Origin: Jingyaoa shaoxingensis
Lineage (GTDB): Bacteria; Bacillota; Clostridia; Lachnospirales; Lachnospiraceae
Length of the DNA: 64,000 nucleotides
Assembly: GCF_014385005.1 (NCBI RefSeq)
Contig: NZ_JACRSZ010000001.1
Location: forward strand, 372,001 to 436,000
Reading direction: 5' to 3'
A model generated the notes under the pieces. That model was not told the origin of the DNA, did no database searches, and worked only from the letters and a program-made list of their open reading frames with translations. This document shows, one piece after another, positions 46,444-55,324 of the stretch (position 1 is its first letter; every line of letters starts with the position of its first letter). The position numbers and the translations under genes are program-made.

Positions 46444-47814
46444 TTACTGCGCACCTTTTCTCCATCTTCCAGACAGGAAAAATACCGTTCCAATCAGAAT
46501 CGGGGCAAAGCCTGCCACTGCATCTCCATACCAGAAGCCCGCACTTCTCCAGTTCAGAACAAACCCCAAAAGTGCTGCCAGACCAATTCTTCCTATCACG
46601 CCGTCAATCAACGCCACCAGAAGATTTAATCTGGAATTTCCTGAACCATTAATCAATGAAAATGCTCCCGATCTGGTTGCGCAGCCGAAGAAATTCAAAA
46701 TCACCGGCATCACCACAAGAGATGCCTTTGCCAGTACATCTCTGTCACTGGTGAACATGGAACAGACTACATCCGGGAAGCAATACAGCATCACAGATAC
46801 TACGATGGTTATCGCCAGTCCGATCGTCAGCACTACCTGTAAAATTCTTGGTACTCTGTCATATTTTTCTGCACCAATACTCTGTCCGGTCATTGAGCTT
46901 CCTGCCGTAGTAAATGAATTGGACACAATTCCCATCATCAGAGCCGATTTATTATAGATGCCTGCCAATGCCGAATAAACCACACCCTCTGCATTAATCC
47001 AGGCTGTCAGTACTATCTTAGATATATTAATTGCTGCAGACTGTATCGCCATTGGTATCCCAAGTACCAGTAAAGGTTTCAGCACTTCTCCTGATATCCG
47101 GAAACTTTCTCTCTTAAAATCAAAGCCAAATTCCTCTTTCCTCCTGTACAGATAAAATATAGAGATCACGAAACTGGCTCCCTGTCCAATTACAGTGGCA
47201 AGCGCTGCTCCTGCTACCCCCATATGGCAGAATGCAACGAAAAAAATATCCAGTAGGGTATTTATGACCGCTGCAATTGCGATAAATACAAACGGTCTTC
47301 TGGAATCGCCCATTCCGCGCAGAATAGCCGATACAATATTATATCCGTAAATAAAAATCAGTCCAAAAATACAGATAACCATGTAATCCATCGTATATGT
47401 ATAAGATTCTGAAGGTGTATTCAGAATATTCAGAATCTGATATCTGAGTAAATAACAGCTTACTGACATGATAATCGAAATTGCAAATAAAAAAGTAAAC
47501 ATCGTACCTATCATCTTGCTGATTAAATGATGTTTCCTTGCACCTACATACTGAGAAATAATCACCTGACCTGCTGATGCAAATCCCATAGCCAAAAATG
47601 TCAGTAAATGCAGTACATCACCACCTATGGATACCGCTGACATTCCTGTACCTCCTATCACCTGTCCCACCACTACCATATCAACCAGATTGTATATTGC
47701 CTGCAGTGCATTGGCAACAAACAACGGCATTGCGAAAATCAGGATCTGCTTTGTCACGCTCCCACTGGTCAGATCACGAACCATAGAAGCCTGTTCTTTG
47801 GTCTTTTCACCCAT
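46444..47814 (-). CDS. MATE family efflux transporter
   Basis: This 456-residue membrane protein has twelve hydrophobic helices, with the family features MPLFVANALQAIYNLVDMVVVGQ and GMGDSRRPFVFIAIAAVINTLLDIFFV. GSSMTGQSIGAEKYDRVP opens the second half. MATE proteins export drugs or metabolites using ion gradients. It is convergent with the regulator gene and divergent from the symporter gene. Confidence 0.94.
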   Translation of the reverse strand: MGEKTKEQASMVRDLTSGSVTKQILIFAMPLFVANALQAIYNLVDMVVVGQVIGGTGMSAVSIGGDVLHLLTFLAMGFASAGQVIISQYVGARKHHLISKMIGTMFTFLFAISIIMSVSCYLLRYQILNILNTPSESYTYTMDYMVICIFGLIFIYGYNIVSAILRGMGDSRRPFVFIAIAAVINTLLDIFFVAFCHMGVAGAALATVIGQGASFVISIFYLYRRKEEFGFDFKRESFRISGEVLKPLLVLGIPMAIQSAAINISKIVLTAWINAEGVVYSALAGIYNKSALMMGIVSNSFTTAGSSMTGQSIGAEKYDRVPRILQVVLTIGLAITIVVSVMLYCFPDVVCSMFTSDRDVLAKASLVVMPVILNFFGCATRSGAFSLINGSGNSRLNLLVALIDGVIGRIGLAALLGFVLNWRSAGFWYGDAVAGFAPILIGTVFFLSGRWRKGAQ

Positions 47815-47964
47815 GTCTTTTCTCCTCTCTTCCTATATTCATATATCTACTGTTAGTTTAACTTATTCTTCCCCTTCCATTTTTCGTACTCCGATACGAA
47901 TTTTCATTCTTTTTTTCTTTGTTTTTTTGTACCAAAGGACAAGGTATTTTTCTTTTTTGATTTG

Positions 47965-47997
47965 TATAATTATGACAGTACTTAAGAATATTCTTAA
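47965..47997 (+). promoter_or_regulatory. Promoter -10 and 16-bp palindromic operator before the GPH symporter
   Basis: A perfect TATAAT (47965-47970) lacks a good -35 box. A perfect palindrome, TTAAGAATATTCTTAA (47982-47997), starts about 12 bases later, where it would overlap the transcription start. The arrangement suggests repressor control. Confidence 0.6.
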
Positions 47998-48038
47998 CAT
48001 AAAAATTTACACAGGAAAATGTATTGGGAGGTGTTTTT

Positions 48039-49439
48039 ATGGCAAAGCAAAAGAAACCTGTTAGTAAAGGGTTAAAGGTCTTTTTCGGTGTGGGTGATCT
48101 CGGTTTTAACTGGATGACAAATATTGAGACTTATTACTATGCATATTTCCTTACTAATATCGCACAGTTTCCACTGGCTCTCGTTACTGTAATCCAGACC
48201 ATCGGAAGTGTTATAGACGCTGCTTTATCGTGGACCTACGGAATTATGTTAAATAAGATGAAACCATTAAAATGGGGCCGGTACCGTTCATGGCTGGCAG
48301 TTCTTCCATGGGTTGTTCCGTTTCTGTATCTTTTCCAGTTTAAGAATATTGGAACTGGCGTAGGTGCAGCTGCCATCATTATTATTGGAACCGTATCAAG
48401 CCACATTGCATGGAACATACCATACGTTGCCAATATGGCAATGGTAAACATTGCTTCCAGTTCTGCCGATGACCGAAATACTCTTTCTTCTGTCAGAACG
48501 CTGTGGACTTATCTGGCAAGAATGACTTATTCCTACGTAGGACCTGGTCTTGTCGCATTCTTTACTGCTAAATTAGGTGAACATAACGCCTATGCAGCAA
48601 CTGCATTTGCACTGGGAGCTATCATGGCAGCTCTTTATTTCGCACACTTTGTAATGTTTAGCGGATACGAAGAAACCGGTGCTGAAGAACTGGAGCGTCT
48701 GGCAAAAGAAGCTGCATCCAAAAAAGGCAGTGGTCAGAAACAGGCCGGTATTGGCACTGCAATTGTATCCAATCCTCAGGTTCTCGGCGTACTTGGTGCT
48801 TATCTGTTTTACATGATGTACAGCTTCTGCTTTTCTGCATTCGCAGTATATTATGGAAATTACATCGCACTGGATCCGAAATTCCTGACCCGATTCCTGT
48901 TATTCTCAAATATTACCGGAGTCCTTGGTTCTGTTGTGTGTCGAAAAGTAGCTAAGCAGCTTTCCTCCAAAGGAACATTCTCTGTTGCATTAATCTGTAT
49001 TTCTGTACTGTACTTTGCATCCTATGTATTCAGACATACACCAAATATCGTTATCGTTCTGATGTCCATTGGTGGGTTCTTCGCAGCATTTGTAACCTCC
49101 ATGACCATTCCTATGCTGGCAAACTGCTCCATTTACAGTGAATATAAAACCGGTGTTAACTGTACCGGTGCTGTTATGGGCTTCCTGAATGTACCTATTA
49201 AAGTGGCAGTTATCACCAGAGGTCTTTTCATCTCTACTGTTCTGGGTATTACAGGATTCAGTCCTGCTATCGCAGTAGAAGAGGCTTCAGAATCCGTAAA
49301 AAATGGTATTGCAGTTGGTTTTACCATTATTCCGGCAGTACTTCTGTTAATTGCCCTGGTAATCATTACATTCGGTTACCGCATAAAAGACAGTGACGTT
49401 GAAACTTATTCTGCAGAAATTGCAAAAAGAAGATCTTAA
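48039..49439 (+). CDS. GPH family (glycoside-pentoside-hexuronide) cation symporter
   Basis: The start at 48039 follows GGGAGGTG. The 466-residue MFS-type protein has twelve helices and GPH features: GVGDLGFNWMTNIETYYYAYFLTN, a cytoplasmic loop RYRSWLAVLPW, and DDRNTLSSVRTLWTYLARMTYSYVGP. It imports a sugar, glycoside or related organic anion with a cation. The next gene, a UroD-fold protein, follows after 59 bases on the same strand and is probably co-transcribed. Confidence 0.92.
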   Translation: MAKQKKPVSKGLKVFFGVGDLGFNWMTNIETYYYAYFLTNIAQFPLALVTVIQTIGSVIDAALSWTYGIMLNKMKPLKWGRYRSWLAVLPWVVPFLYLFQFKNIGTGVGAAAIIIIGTVSSHIAWNIPYVANMAMVNIASSSADDRNTLSSVRTLWTYLARMTYSYVGPGLVAFFTAKLGEHNAYAATAFALGAIMAALYFAHFVMFSGYEETGAEELERLAKEAASKKGSGQKQAGIGTAIVSNPQVLGVLGAYLFYMMYSFCFSAFAVYYGNYIALDPKFLTRFLLFSNITGVLGSVVCRKVAKQLSSKGTFSVALICISVLYFASYVFRHTPNIVIVLMSIGGFFAAFVTSMTIPMLANCSIYSEYKTGVNCTGAVMGFLNVPIKVAVITRGLFISTVLGITGFSPAIAVEEASESVKNGIAVGFTIIPAVLLLIALVIITFGYRIKDSDVETYSAEIAKRRS

Positions 49440-49498
49440 TACTGAAAAGAATTCATTAACAGGAACGCAAACAAACACAATAAAGGAGGTAGTAAAGT

Positions 49499-50539
49499 AT
49501 GTTAACAGCAAAAGAAAACTTATTAGAATGTATCCGCGGTGGCAATCCTGACCGTTTCGTAAATCAGTACGAATTTGTCAGACTTCTTATGAATCCTTCC
49601 GGTCTGCACAGCCCTCGTCCAAAAAGAGGCGAACCAGACTGTAAGAATGCCTGGGGTGTAACCTACAGCTATCCAATGAATGTTCCTGCAGGTTTCCCAG
49701 TACACACACCTGATAAGGTTGTCATTCAGGATATTGAGCAGTGGCAGAAATATGTGCACGCTCCTTCTCTCGATTTTTGCAATGAAGAATGGGATATGTT
49801 CAAAGCACAGTATGATGCAGTTGATACTACCAAAGCTCTGAAAGCTGCTTTCGTAGCTCCTGGCTTATTTGAGCAGTGTCATCACCTCGGTGAAATCGTA
49901 AATACGCTCCAGAACCTGATTGAGTATCCTGACGAAATGCATGATCTGATCAAATATCTGACTGAATATGAACTTCGTCTTGCAGAACTGATCTGTGACA
50001 AACTACATCCTGACACCTTATTCCATCATGATGACTGGGGTGGACAGAAGACCACTTTCATGTCTCCTACAATGTTTGAAGAATTTTTCGTAGAACCTTA
50101 CAAAGAAATCTACGGATACTATCATAATCACGGAGTAGATATTGTAATCCATCATTCCGACAGCTACGCAGCTACCTTAGTTCCGGATATGATTGAAATG
50201 GGTATCGATATCTGGCAGGGATGCTTCTCCACCAACAATCTTCCTGAGTTGATTAAGAAGTATGGCGGAAAGATCTCTTTCATGGGTGGCATTGAAAACT
50301 GTCTTGTTGACTACGAGGGATGGAATCGGGAAGAAATCCGAAAAGTAGTAGATAAAACCTTAGGAGAATGTGGTAACAAATACTTTATCCCATGTATTGC
50401 ACAGGGCGGTCCTGGTTCTGTATTCAAAGGTGTTTATGCTACACTTGGAGAAGAAATTGACAGTTACAACTGCGAACACTTTGGCTTGAAAAAAGAAGAT
50501 ATCGAAGCCGCTCGTTTACCAGAGATTATCATGTTCTAA
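49499..50539 (+). CDS. Uroporphyrinogen decarboxylase-fold (UroD/MtaA-like) protein
   Basis: GGAGG precedes ATG at 49499. The 346-residue protein has the UroD-fold family segments HHDDWGGQKTTFMSPTMFEEFF and GGIENCLVDYEGW. In MtaA-type methyltransferases a zinc ligand motif H-x-C follows the strand here; in this protein the same place reads VIHHSDSYAATL, so the cysteine is replaced by Asp/Ser. A cysteine in FIPCIAQGGPG may remain. True heme-pathway UroD is unlikely, because the active-site arginine motif of the N-terminus is missing. A methyltransferase acting on the imported substrate is one possibility, inferred from fold and neighbour only. Confidence 0.85.
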   Translation: MLTAKENLLECIRGGNPDRFVNQYEFVRLLMNPSGLHSPRPKRGEPDCKNAWGVTYSYPMNVPAGFPVHTPDKVVIQDIEQWQKYVHAPSLDFCNEEWDMFKAQYDAVDTTKALKAAFVAPGLFEQCHHLGEIVNTLQNLIEYPDEMHDLIKYLTEYELRLAELICDKLHPDTLFHHDDWGGQKTTFMSPTMFEEFFVEPYKEIYGYYHNHGVDIVIHHSDSYAATLVPDMIEMGIDIWQGCFSTNNLPELIKKYGGKISFMGGIENCLVDYEGWNREEIRKVVDKTLGECGNKYFIPCIAQGGPGSVFKGVYATLGEEIDSYNCEHFGLKKEDIEAARLPEIIMF

Positions 50540-50550
50540 ATATTTTATCC

Positions 50551-50587
50551 AAACAGCGCCGATCTTTAAAAGGCCGGCGCTGTTTTT
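50551..50587 (+). terminator. Terminator after the UroD-like gene
   Basis: AACAGCGCCG pairs with CGGCGCTGTT, followed by TTTT. Confidence 0.9.
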
Positions 50588-50615
50588 CTGTTTTATGATT
50601 ACTGTATTCTGAGTC

Positions 50616-51053
50616 TTACCTGCAAAGTTCTGCTACGACCTGATTGATGACTTTACCATCAGCCTTGCCCTTCAGTTCAGCCATGACAGTCTTCATAATC
50701 ATTCCTTTATTCTTCGTCGCAAGCACTTCTGCGAACTTCTCCTGAAGCACTGCTTTTACTTCTTCTGCAGACATCTGCTGTGGTGCAAATTCCTGCATCA
50801 CATTGTAACGGAACTGATATTCTTCCTTCAGATCTCCTCTGCTCTCCGGGCAGGTATCGATCTGCTCTTTTACAGACTTCAGTTCCTTTAAGATTACCTG
50901 GTCTACCATGGATGTCGGGATATCATCTCTGCATCCTGCATCGATTCCTGCTTTTTTCACTGCGGAAACCAGTGCGGAAATAGCATCCTTTCTTGGCTTG
51001 TCCTTTGCTTTCATTGCTGCGATCATGGCAGACTGTAATGTTGCTAATTCCAT
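50616..51053 (-). CDS. GatB/YqeY domain protein
   Basis: This 145-residue protein matches the stand-alone YqeY family: AMKAKDKPRKDAISALVSAVKKA, DQVILKELKSVKEQIDT and TKNKGMIMKTVMAELKGKADGKVINQVV. The family shares the C-terminal helical domain of GatB; its function is not settled. It has a promoter at 51088-51116 and is divergent from the secreted protein. Confidence 0.93.
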   Translation of the reverse strand: MELATLQSAMIAAMKAKDKPRKDAISALVSAVKKAGIDAGCRDDIPTSMVDQVILKELKSVKEQIDTCPESRGDLKEEYQFRYNVMQEFAPQQMSAEEVKAVLQEKFAEVLATKNKGMIMKTVMAELKGKADGKVINQVVAELCR

Positions 51054-51087
51054 TTTGCAAAACCTCTTTTCTATGTGTTCTGTAATA

Positions 51088-51116
51088 AATCTATCACAGG
51101 TTTTTTGTCATTTCAA
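51088..51116 (-). promoter_or_regulatory. Promoter for the YqeY-like gene
   Basis: On the minus strand TTGAAA (51116-51111) and TAGATT (51093-51088) are 17 bases apart. Confidence 0.6.
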
Positions 51117-51223
51117 CAGTTTCTTGACAGGTTCCTTATTGAAATATTCAGCTCTTTTTGTTACACAGAAAATGTCAGTAACATCCGCTGACTAAACTAT
51201 CTAAAAAGAGAGGGAAACGAATT

Positions 51224-52099
51224 ATGAAAGTATTTAAAAAATTATCCATGTGTATCTTATCCGGTCTGCTTTGTCTTGGCATTGGCGCAACAACTCAGGC
51301 GGCTACAAAAACAGGAACCAATGTCTATGAAATGAATACCTGGGCTGGCAGCTCTGTTACAAAAGACAGACTCACTTCTGTTGATATTACCGGAAACGGC
51401 AAAAAAGACAAAATTGAGACCGAAACCACCCGCGTAGAGATTGAATTGAAAGTGAACGGAAAAATTGTCGGAATGTATCTTACTGGCGAAACCAATATTC
51501 AGGTTGTAAAGCTTTCCAAAAAATCTTTCTTTGAAATCACAACTTATGAAAAAGGCAATAAAATCAACTGTGGCTTATATGAAATGAAGAAAAACAAACT
51601 GACTCGTGTTCTGGATTACAAAAAACTGGTGAATCTGAAACAGTATGTCAAAAACAACTTCATTACCAGCAATGGCTGCTGGGGCGGTTTCCAGGCAACA
51701 AAAGCCAAGGGTAACACCATTTATCTGCGCGGATGGTTCGGAACCAAGAATCTGGGACAGGTGAATGCCTTCAATATGCCGCTTTCTTACTCCGGTAAGA
51801 ACTTTACTTTAAAATCAACAGCAGCAACAGCAGATGCAGGTATGATTCCACCTAGCAAAAACGAATCCTTTACAAGATCCTTTACTGCAGCTCAGAAAAT
51901 TCAGACCTACAAAGCTGCTGGTTCTTCCAAAAAATCATTTACTATTAAGAAAAATGCCAAATTCTCTGTAAAGAAACTTGCTGTTGTAAAAAAGAACCTC
52001 TATGTTCAGGTAAAATCCGGACGCAAAACCGGATGGATCAGATTAAATACATCCAGCAAAAAAATGGTGAAAGCTGCTGCAATTTCTATAGCAGGTTAA
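51224..52099 (+). CDS. Secreted basic protein (291 aa), unknown function
   Basis: A clear signal peptide (MKVFKKLSMCILSGLLCLGIGATTQA) precedes a mature, lysine-rich domain. Residues 45-140 look like a single beta-rich domain (DITGNGKKDKIETETT, then VEIELKVNGKIVGMYL) similar in style to VCBS/FG-GAP-type surface proteins. The C-terminus (about 225-285) has KKNAKFSVKKLAVVKKNLYVQ and KSGRKTGWIRL, an SH3-like cell-wall binding pattern. I cannot name a family with certainty. GAGAGGG precedes the ATG. A strong bidirectional hairpin follows. Confidence 0.82.
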   Translation: MKVFKKLSMCILSGLLCLGIGATTQAATKTGTNVYEMNTWAGSSVTKDRLTSVDITGNGKKDKIETETTRVEIELKVNGKIVGMYLTGETNIQVVKLSKKSFFEITTYEKGNKINCGLYEMKKNKLTRVLDYKKLVNLKQYVKNNFITSNGCWGGFQATKAKGNTIYLRGWFGTKNLGQVNAFNMPLSYSGKNFTLKSTAATADAGMIPPSKNESFTRSFTAAQKIQTYKAAGSSKKSFTIKKNAKFSVKKLAVVKKNLYVQVKSGRKTGWIRLNTSSKKMVKAAAISIAG

Positions 52100-52127
52100 T
52101 CACCTTATCCAATTAGATTTATCCGTC

Positions 52128-52174
52128 AAAAACGGTACATTCGCATAAAAGACAAATGCGAATGTACCGTTTTT
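52128..52174. terminator. Bidirectional terminator, 19-bp stem
   Basis: AAAAACGGTACATTCGCAT (52128-52146) pairs perfectly with ATGCGAATGTACCGTTTTT (52156-52174). The A-run and T-run make it work in both directions, ending the secreted protein gene and the DUF4143 ATPase gene. Confidence 0.93.
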
Positions 52175-52184
52175 ATAATTCCAA

Positions 52185-53480
52185 TTATGATTCCAGACTT
52201 TTCGGATTCAACAGGAAATCGTATATATTCATAGTCAATATCCCATGTTCGTCATAATATGGTGTTACTATATCTTTCGTCACTACAATTTTTTTAAAGG
52301 AATCATCAATCTTACGAAATGGTCGAATCTCCTGTGCCCTTTTTTCTTCATCTGGCAGGGCATAAGCCGACTGTATATAGTACCTTGCTGAACCAAGATT
52401 ACATACAAAGTCCACTTCCATCTGTTTTCGAGTTGCTTTTCCGTCTTTTCCTTTTTCTGAAGTCTGAATTACACCAACATCCACACTGTATCCCCGCATA
52501 CGAAGTTCATTATAGATAACATTTTCCATAGCATGGGTCTGTTCAAACTGTCTGAAATTGATTCTGGCATTTCTCAGTCCCAGATCTGAAAAATAATATT
52601 TTTTTGGCGTCTCGATATAAGATTTTCCTTTAATATCATACCTTTGGGCTGACTCAATCAAATATGAATCTTCAAAACAATCCAGATATTTTTTTATTGT
52701 ATTAGATGTAATTTTTGACTTCTTTACAGTCTTAAATGTATTTTTCAGCTTTTCCGGATTGGTCAGGGAACCAATTGACGAAGATAAGATATTCAACAAA
52801 TCCTCCAGTTCCCCCTGATTACGAATACGGTTACGTTTATAAATATCCCGGATGTAGATCTCCTGAAACAGATTCTGTAAAACTGCCGCCTTATCAGCTG
52901 CCCCCTCCCTAAGTACTACCAGCGGAATGCCGCCATAGAGCATGTATTCCGATAACCCCATATATTTGTCGCCCTGATAGACCGACATAAATTCTGAGAA
53001 ACTCAGGGGATACATATGAATCTCATCCCCACGTCCGGCAAATTCTGTGATGATATCCTTGGACAGAAACTTTGCATTACTTCCTGTCACAAACACATCC
53101 ATATTGTCTTTTCGAAGATATCCGTTCAAAACTGCTTCAAAACAGTCCATCAACTGTACCTCATCCAACAGCAGATAATACATCGCATCGTCTTTCACCT
53201 GGGCTCGAATATATGCCGTGAATTTTTCTGGATCCACACCACGTTTCTCTTTTTCCATCTGAATCAGACTCTCGCCAATCAGATATAAGTCATCCGCAGA
53301 ATCAAAGGCAAAACGAATGATATGGTCCTTCTCTACTCCGCATTCCAGAAGATGATGATAAAAAATCGTATTCAGTAAATAAGACTTTCCACATCTTCGG
53401 ATACCGGTAATCACCTTAATCAGTCCATTATTTTTTCTTTTTATTAATCTATCCAGATAAAAGTTTCTTCGTATTTCCAT
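52185..53480 (-). CDS. AAA-type ATPase with DUF4143 domain
   Basis: This 431-residue protein has Walker A TGIRRCGKSYLL near residue 26-37, Walker B YLLLDEVQLMD, sensor VFVTGSNAKFL, and the C-terminal DUF4143 nuclease-like fold (KYYFSDLGLRNAR, then KQMEVDFVCNLG). The pattern is the widespread ATP-binding protein family of unknown function often found in mobile or defence regions. It lies just downstream of csm6 on the same strand with its own promoter. Confidence 0.9.
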   Translation of the reverse strand: MEIRRNFYLDRLIKRKNNGLIKVITGIRRCGKSYLLNTIFYHHLLECGVEKDHIIRFAFDSADDLYLIGESLIQMEKEKRGVDPEKFTAYIRAQVKDDAMYYLLLDEVQLMDCFEAVLNGYLRKDNMDVFVTGSNAKFLSKDIITEFAGRGDEIHMYPLSFSEFMSVYQGDKYMGLSEYMLYGGIPLVVLREGAADKAAVLQNLFQEIYIRDIYKRNRIRNQGELEDLLNILSSSIGSLTNPEKLKNTFKTVKKSKITSNTIKKYLDCFEDSYLIESAQRYDIKGKSYIETPKKYYFSDLGLRNARINFRQFEQTHAMENVIYNELRMRGYSVDVGVIQTSEKGKDGKATRKQMEVDFVCNLGSARYYIQSAYALPDEEKRAQEIRPFRKIDDSFKKIVVTKDIVTPYYDEHGILTMNIYDFLLNPKSLES

Positions 53481-53533
53481 GCCCGCATCTCCTTTAGAAA
53501 AGATTTTTGCATTTAATTACAGTTTTCCGTTTT

Positions 53534-53562
53534 ATTATAACCAAATAAAAAGCATAAAACAA
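53534..53562 (-). promoter_or_regulatory. Promoter for the DUF4143 ATPase
   Basis: On the minus strand TTGTTT (53562-53557) and a perfect TATAAT (53539-53534) are 17 bases apart. Confidence 0.65.
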
Positions 53563-53647
53563 CCTGCATATATTAAATTTCCAAAGGATGCTACCTGTAT
53601 TTCTTCACATACCAATCCGTAATCTAAAGATACACTGGTACTTTTTC

Positions 53648-54973
53648 TCAAGAACCACTTCTGAGCAATCGTTCCTGAATTTTATCATTCATTAATTCAT
53701 AGGAATCCCAGTCTTCTCTTTTTACACCGATTCCGGCTTTTACACATAAAAATCGAATAATATCCATGATTTCCTGGGGTTTTAACCCAGTGCGTTCTTT
53801 TATCCACTCTGGTGTAACCGAAACGATTTCATGAGCTGCCACATTGCGCACCCTTTGTTCTACCTGTACCAGACTGGCAATCTTTTTCTTCATAACATCG
53901 TCTGAACTCATATTTTTGATCAAAGCTTTTAAATGAATGGAAGATACCATATCATATCGAAAATTCGTGAACTCTTTTGTTAAAATTTCATCTACCTGCG
54001 TATTTTCCAGCTTTTTCTGGTTCCAGACAAGCGCATCTTTTCTTAGTACACAATAATTTTTTAACTGAATGCCGCAATTATTTTCCACTATAATTTCCAG
54101 TAAATCATCGCTGATTGGTGTAATGCCACGCAGGAAATCTGCCAGTTCTTCCCTCTTTAACTTCAATTGCAGAACAAGCGCATATTCAAAAATTTTCTGT
54201 TTGCTTCCTTCTTTCACAGGAAAAAGAGAAAAATGATATTTGCAATCCAGCTGTGTTATCCGATTCTGATTTAACTTCACCCTTTCCACAGCTGCTTCCA
54301 ATATTGCCAGTGCTTCGTCTGGCACTCTGTCCTTCAATTCTTTTGCCACCTCGTAAGCTGCATGATAATCATAAGCCAGCACATGCTTTTTGATCATATC
54401 CAGCTTCAACATCTGCATCAGATTTTTACAAATCGTTTCCTTGCAGCGGTTCTGAAATTCTTCCTTATTGTCTTCGTCCAGTTCCCAATTTGTCTCTACA
54501 TCATACTCTACTCTTTCTTCAAATTCCAGATTGCTCATTCTCTGAGGAGATGCCACCTGAATTGGAAGGAATCTGTATTCTGCCAGCGTTGCCATTACTA
54601 CCAGTGCACTTTTCATTCCCGGTGTTCCAGATGCCATGTTCACCAGTAAAATATCATCTTTGTCCATACCCTTTTCAATCTCTGAAAGAATTGCGTGAAA
54701 CTCATCATAAAACACATCGTATTCATGTGCATTCACCATTTTCTCGTTCCTGATGATATGTACTGTAAACTGATGATTTAACTTTTCTCCCAGTAATTCC
54801 ACAGTTCTGACATAACGGTTATCTTTGTCATGATGAACCAGCATCTCTTTCGTCAAATATAAGTAGATCTCATCTGGCTGATATACTCTGGCAATATGCA
54901 GCATCGATCCATCATGAAAATATTTTATCGGATCTGTATTTCCAATCGGTGAAAATAAAATCTTCTTTCCCAT
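53648..54973 (-). CDS. csm6: Csm6-family CARF-HEPN ribonuclease
   Basis: This 441-residue protein has an N-terminal CARF (Rossmann-like) domain (LFSPIGNTDPIKY, MASGTPGMKSALVVMATLAEY) and a C-terminal HEPN domain with the RX4H active site R376-N-V-A-A-H381. Known family role: cyclic oligoadenylate made by Cas10 activates it to degrade RNA nonspecifically. It lies 12 bases after cas2 on the same strand and is the last gene of the locus. AAGGAGAT precedes ATG. The HEPN and CARF domains both look intact. Confidence 0.94.
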   Translation of the reverse strand: MGKKILFSPIGNTDPIKYFHDGSMLHIARVYQPDEIYLYLTKEMLVHHDKDNRYVRTVELLGEKLNHQFTVHIIRNEKMVNAHEYDVFYDEFHAILSEIEKGMDKDDILLVNMASGTPGMKSALVVMATLAEYRFLPIQVASPQRMSNLEFEERVEYDVETNWELDEDNKEEFQNRCKETICKNLMQMLKLDMIKKHVLAYDYHAAYEVAKELKDRVPDEALAILEAAVERVKLNQNRITQLDCKYHFSLFPVKEGSKQKIFEYALVLQLKLKREELADFLRGITPISDDLLEIIVENNCGIQLKNYCVLRKDALVWNQKKLENTQVDEILTKEFTNFRYDMVSSIHLKALIKNMSSDDVMKKKIASLVQVEQRVRNVAAHEIVSVTPEWIKERTGLKPQEIMDIIRFLCVKAGIGVKREDWDSYELMNDKIQERLLRSGS

Positions 54974-54984
54974 TTCAAATCTCC

Positions 54985-55320
54985 TTAAATCAATATTACT
55001 TCTTCCTGATCCCAGTCCTGAGTCACTCCCCAGGATAGCATCTGACTCTTTCCGGATATCTTATATACTCGGATATTATCTTCTTTTTTATTGATATATT
55101 TCGGTATTTCATCCAATAATTTTTCATACTTTCCTATCGGCAGCATTGCTTCGAATGCAGATTTTTGTACTCTGGTTCCATACCCCTGCAAAAATTTTGC
55201 AAATTTTACTCTTCGCTTGTTATCTACTATATCATAGATAATCAATATAAACAGACGGTTATCTCGATAATTTTCTATCACCTGAAAATAATAATCTTCT
55301 CTTAATCTGTCCTCTTCCAT
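54985..55320 (-). CDS. cas2: CRISPR-associated endonuclease Cas2
   Basis: The 111-residue protein has the Cas2 ferredoxin-like start FILIIYDIVDNKRRVKFAKFLQGYG with the catalytic-position aspartate in YDIVD, and SAFEAMLP. An N-terminal extension of about 22 residues (MEEDRLREDYYFQVIENY) is unusual. The ATG at 55320 is supported by AAGGTGA within the end of cas1. Cas2 with Cas1 integrates new spacers. Confidence 0.94.
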   Translation of the reverse strand: MEEDRLREDYYFQVIENYRDNRLFILIIYDIVDNKRRVKFAKFLQGYGTRVQKSAFEAMLPIGKYEKLLDEIPKYINKKEDNIRVYKISGKSQMLSWGVTQDWDQEEVILI

Positions 55321-55324
55321 TTTC

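Noticed and set aside
54362..54753. Plus-strand ORFs opposite csm6
   Set aside because: They are shadows of csm6 with no motifs or ribosome binding sites.
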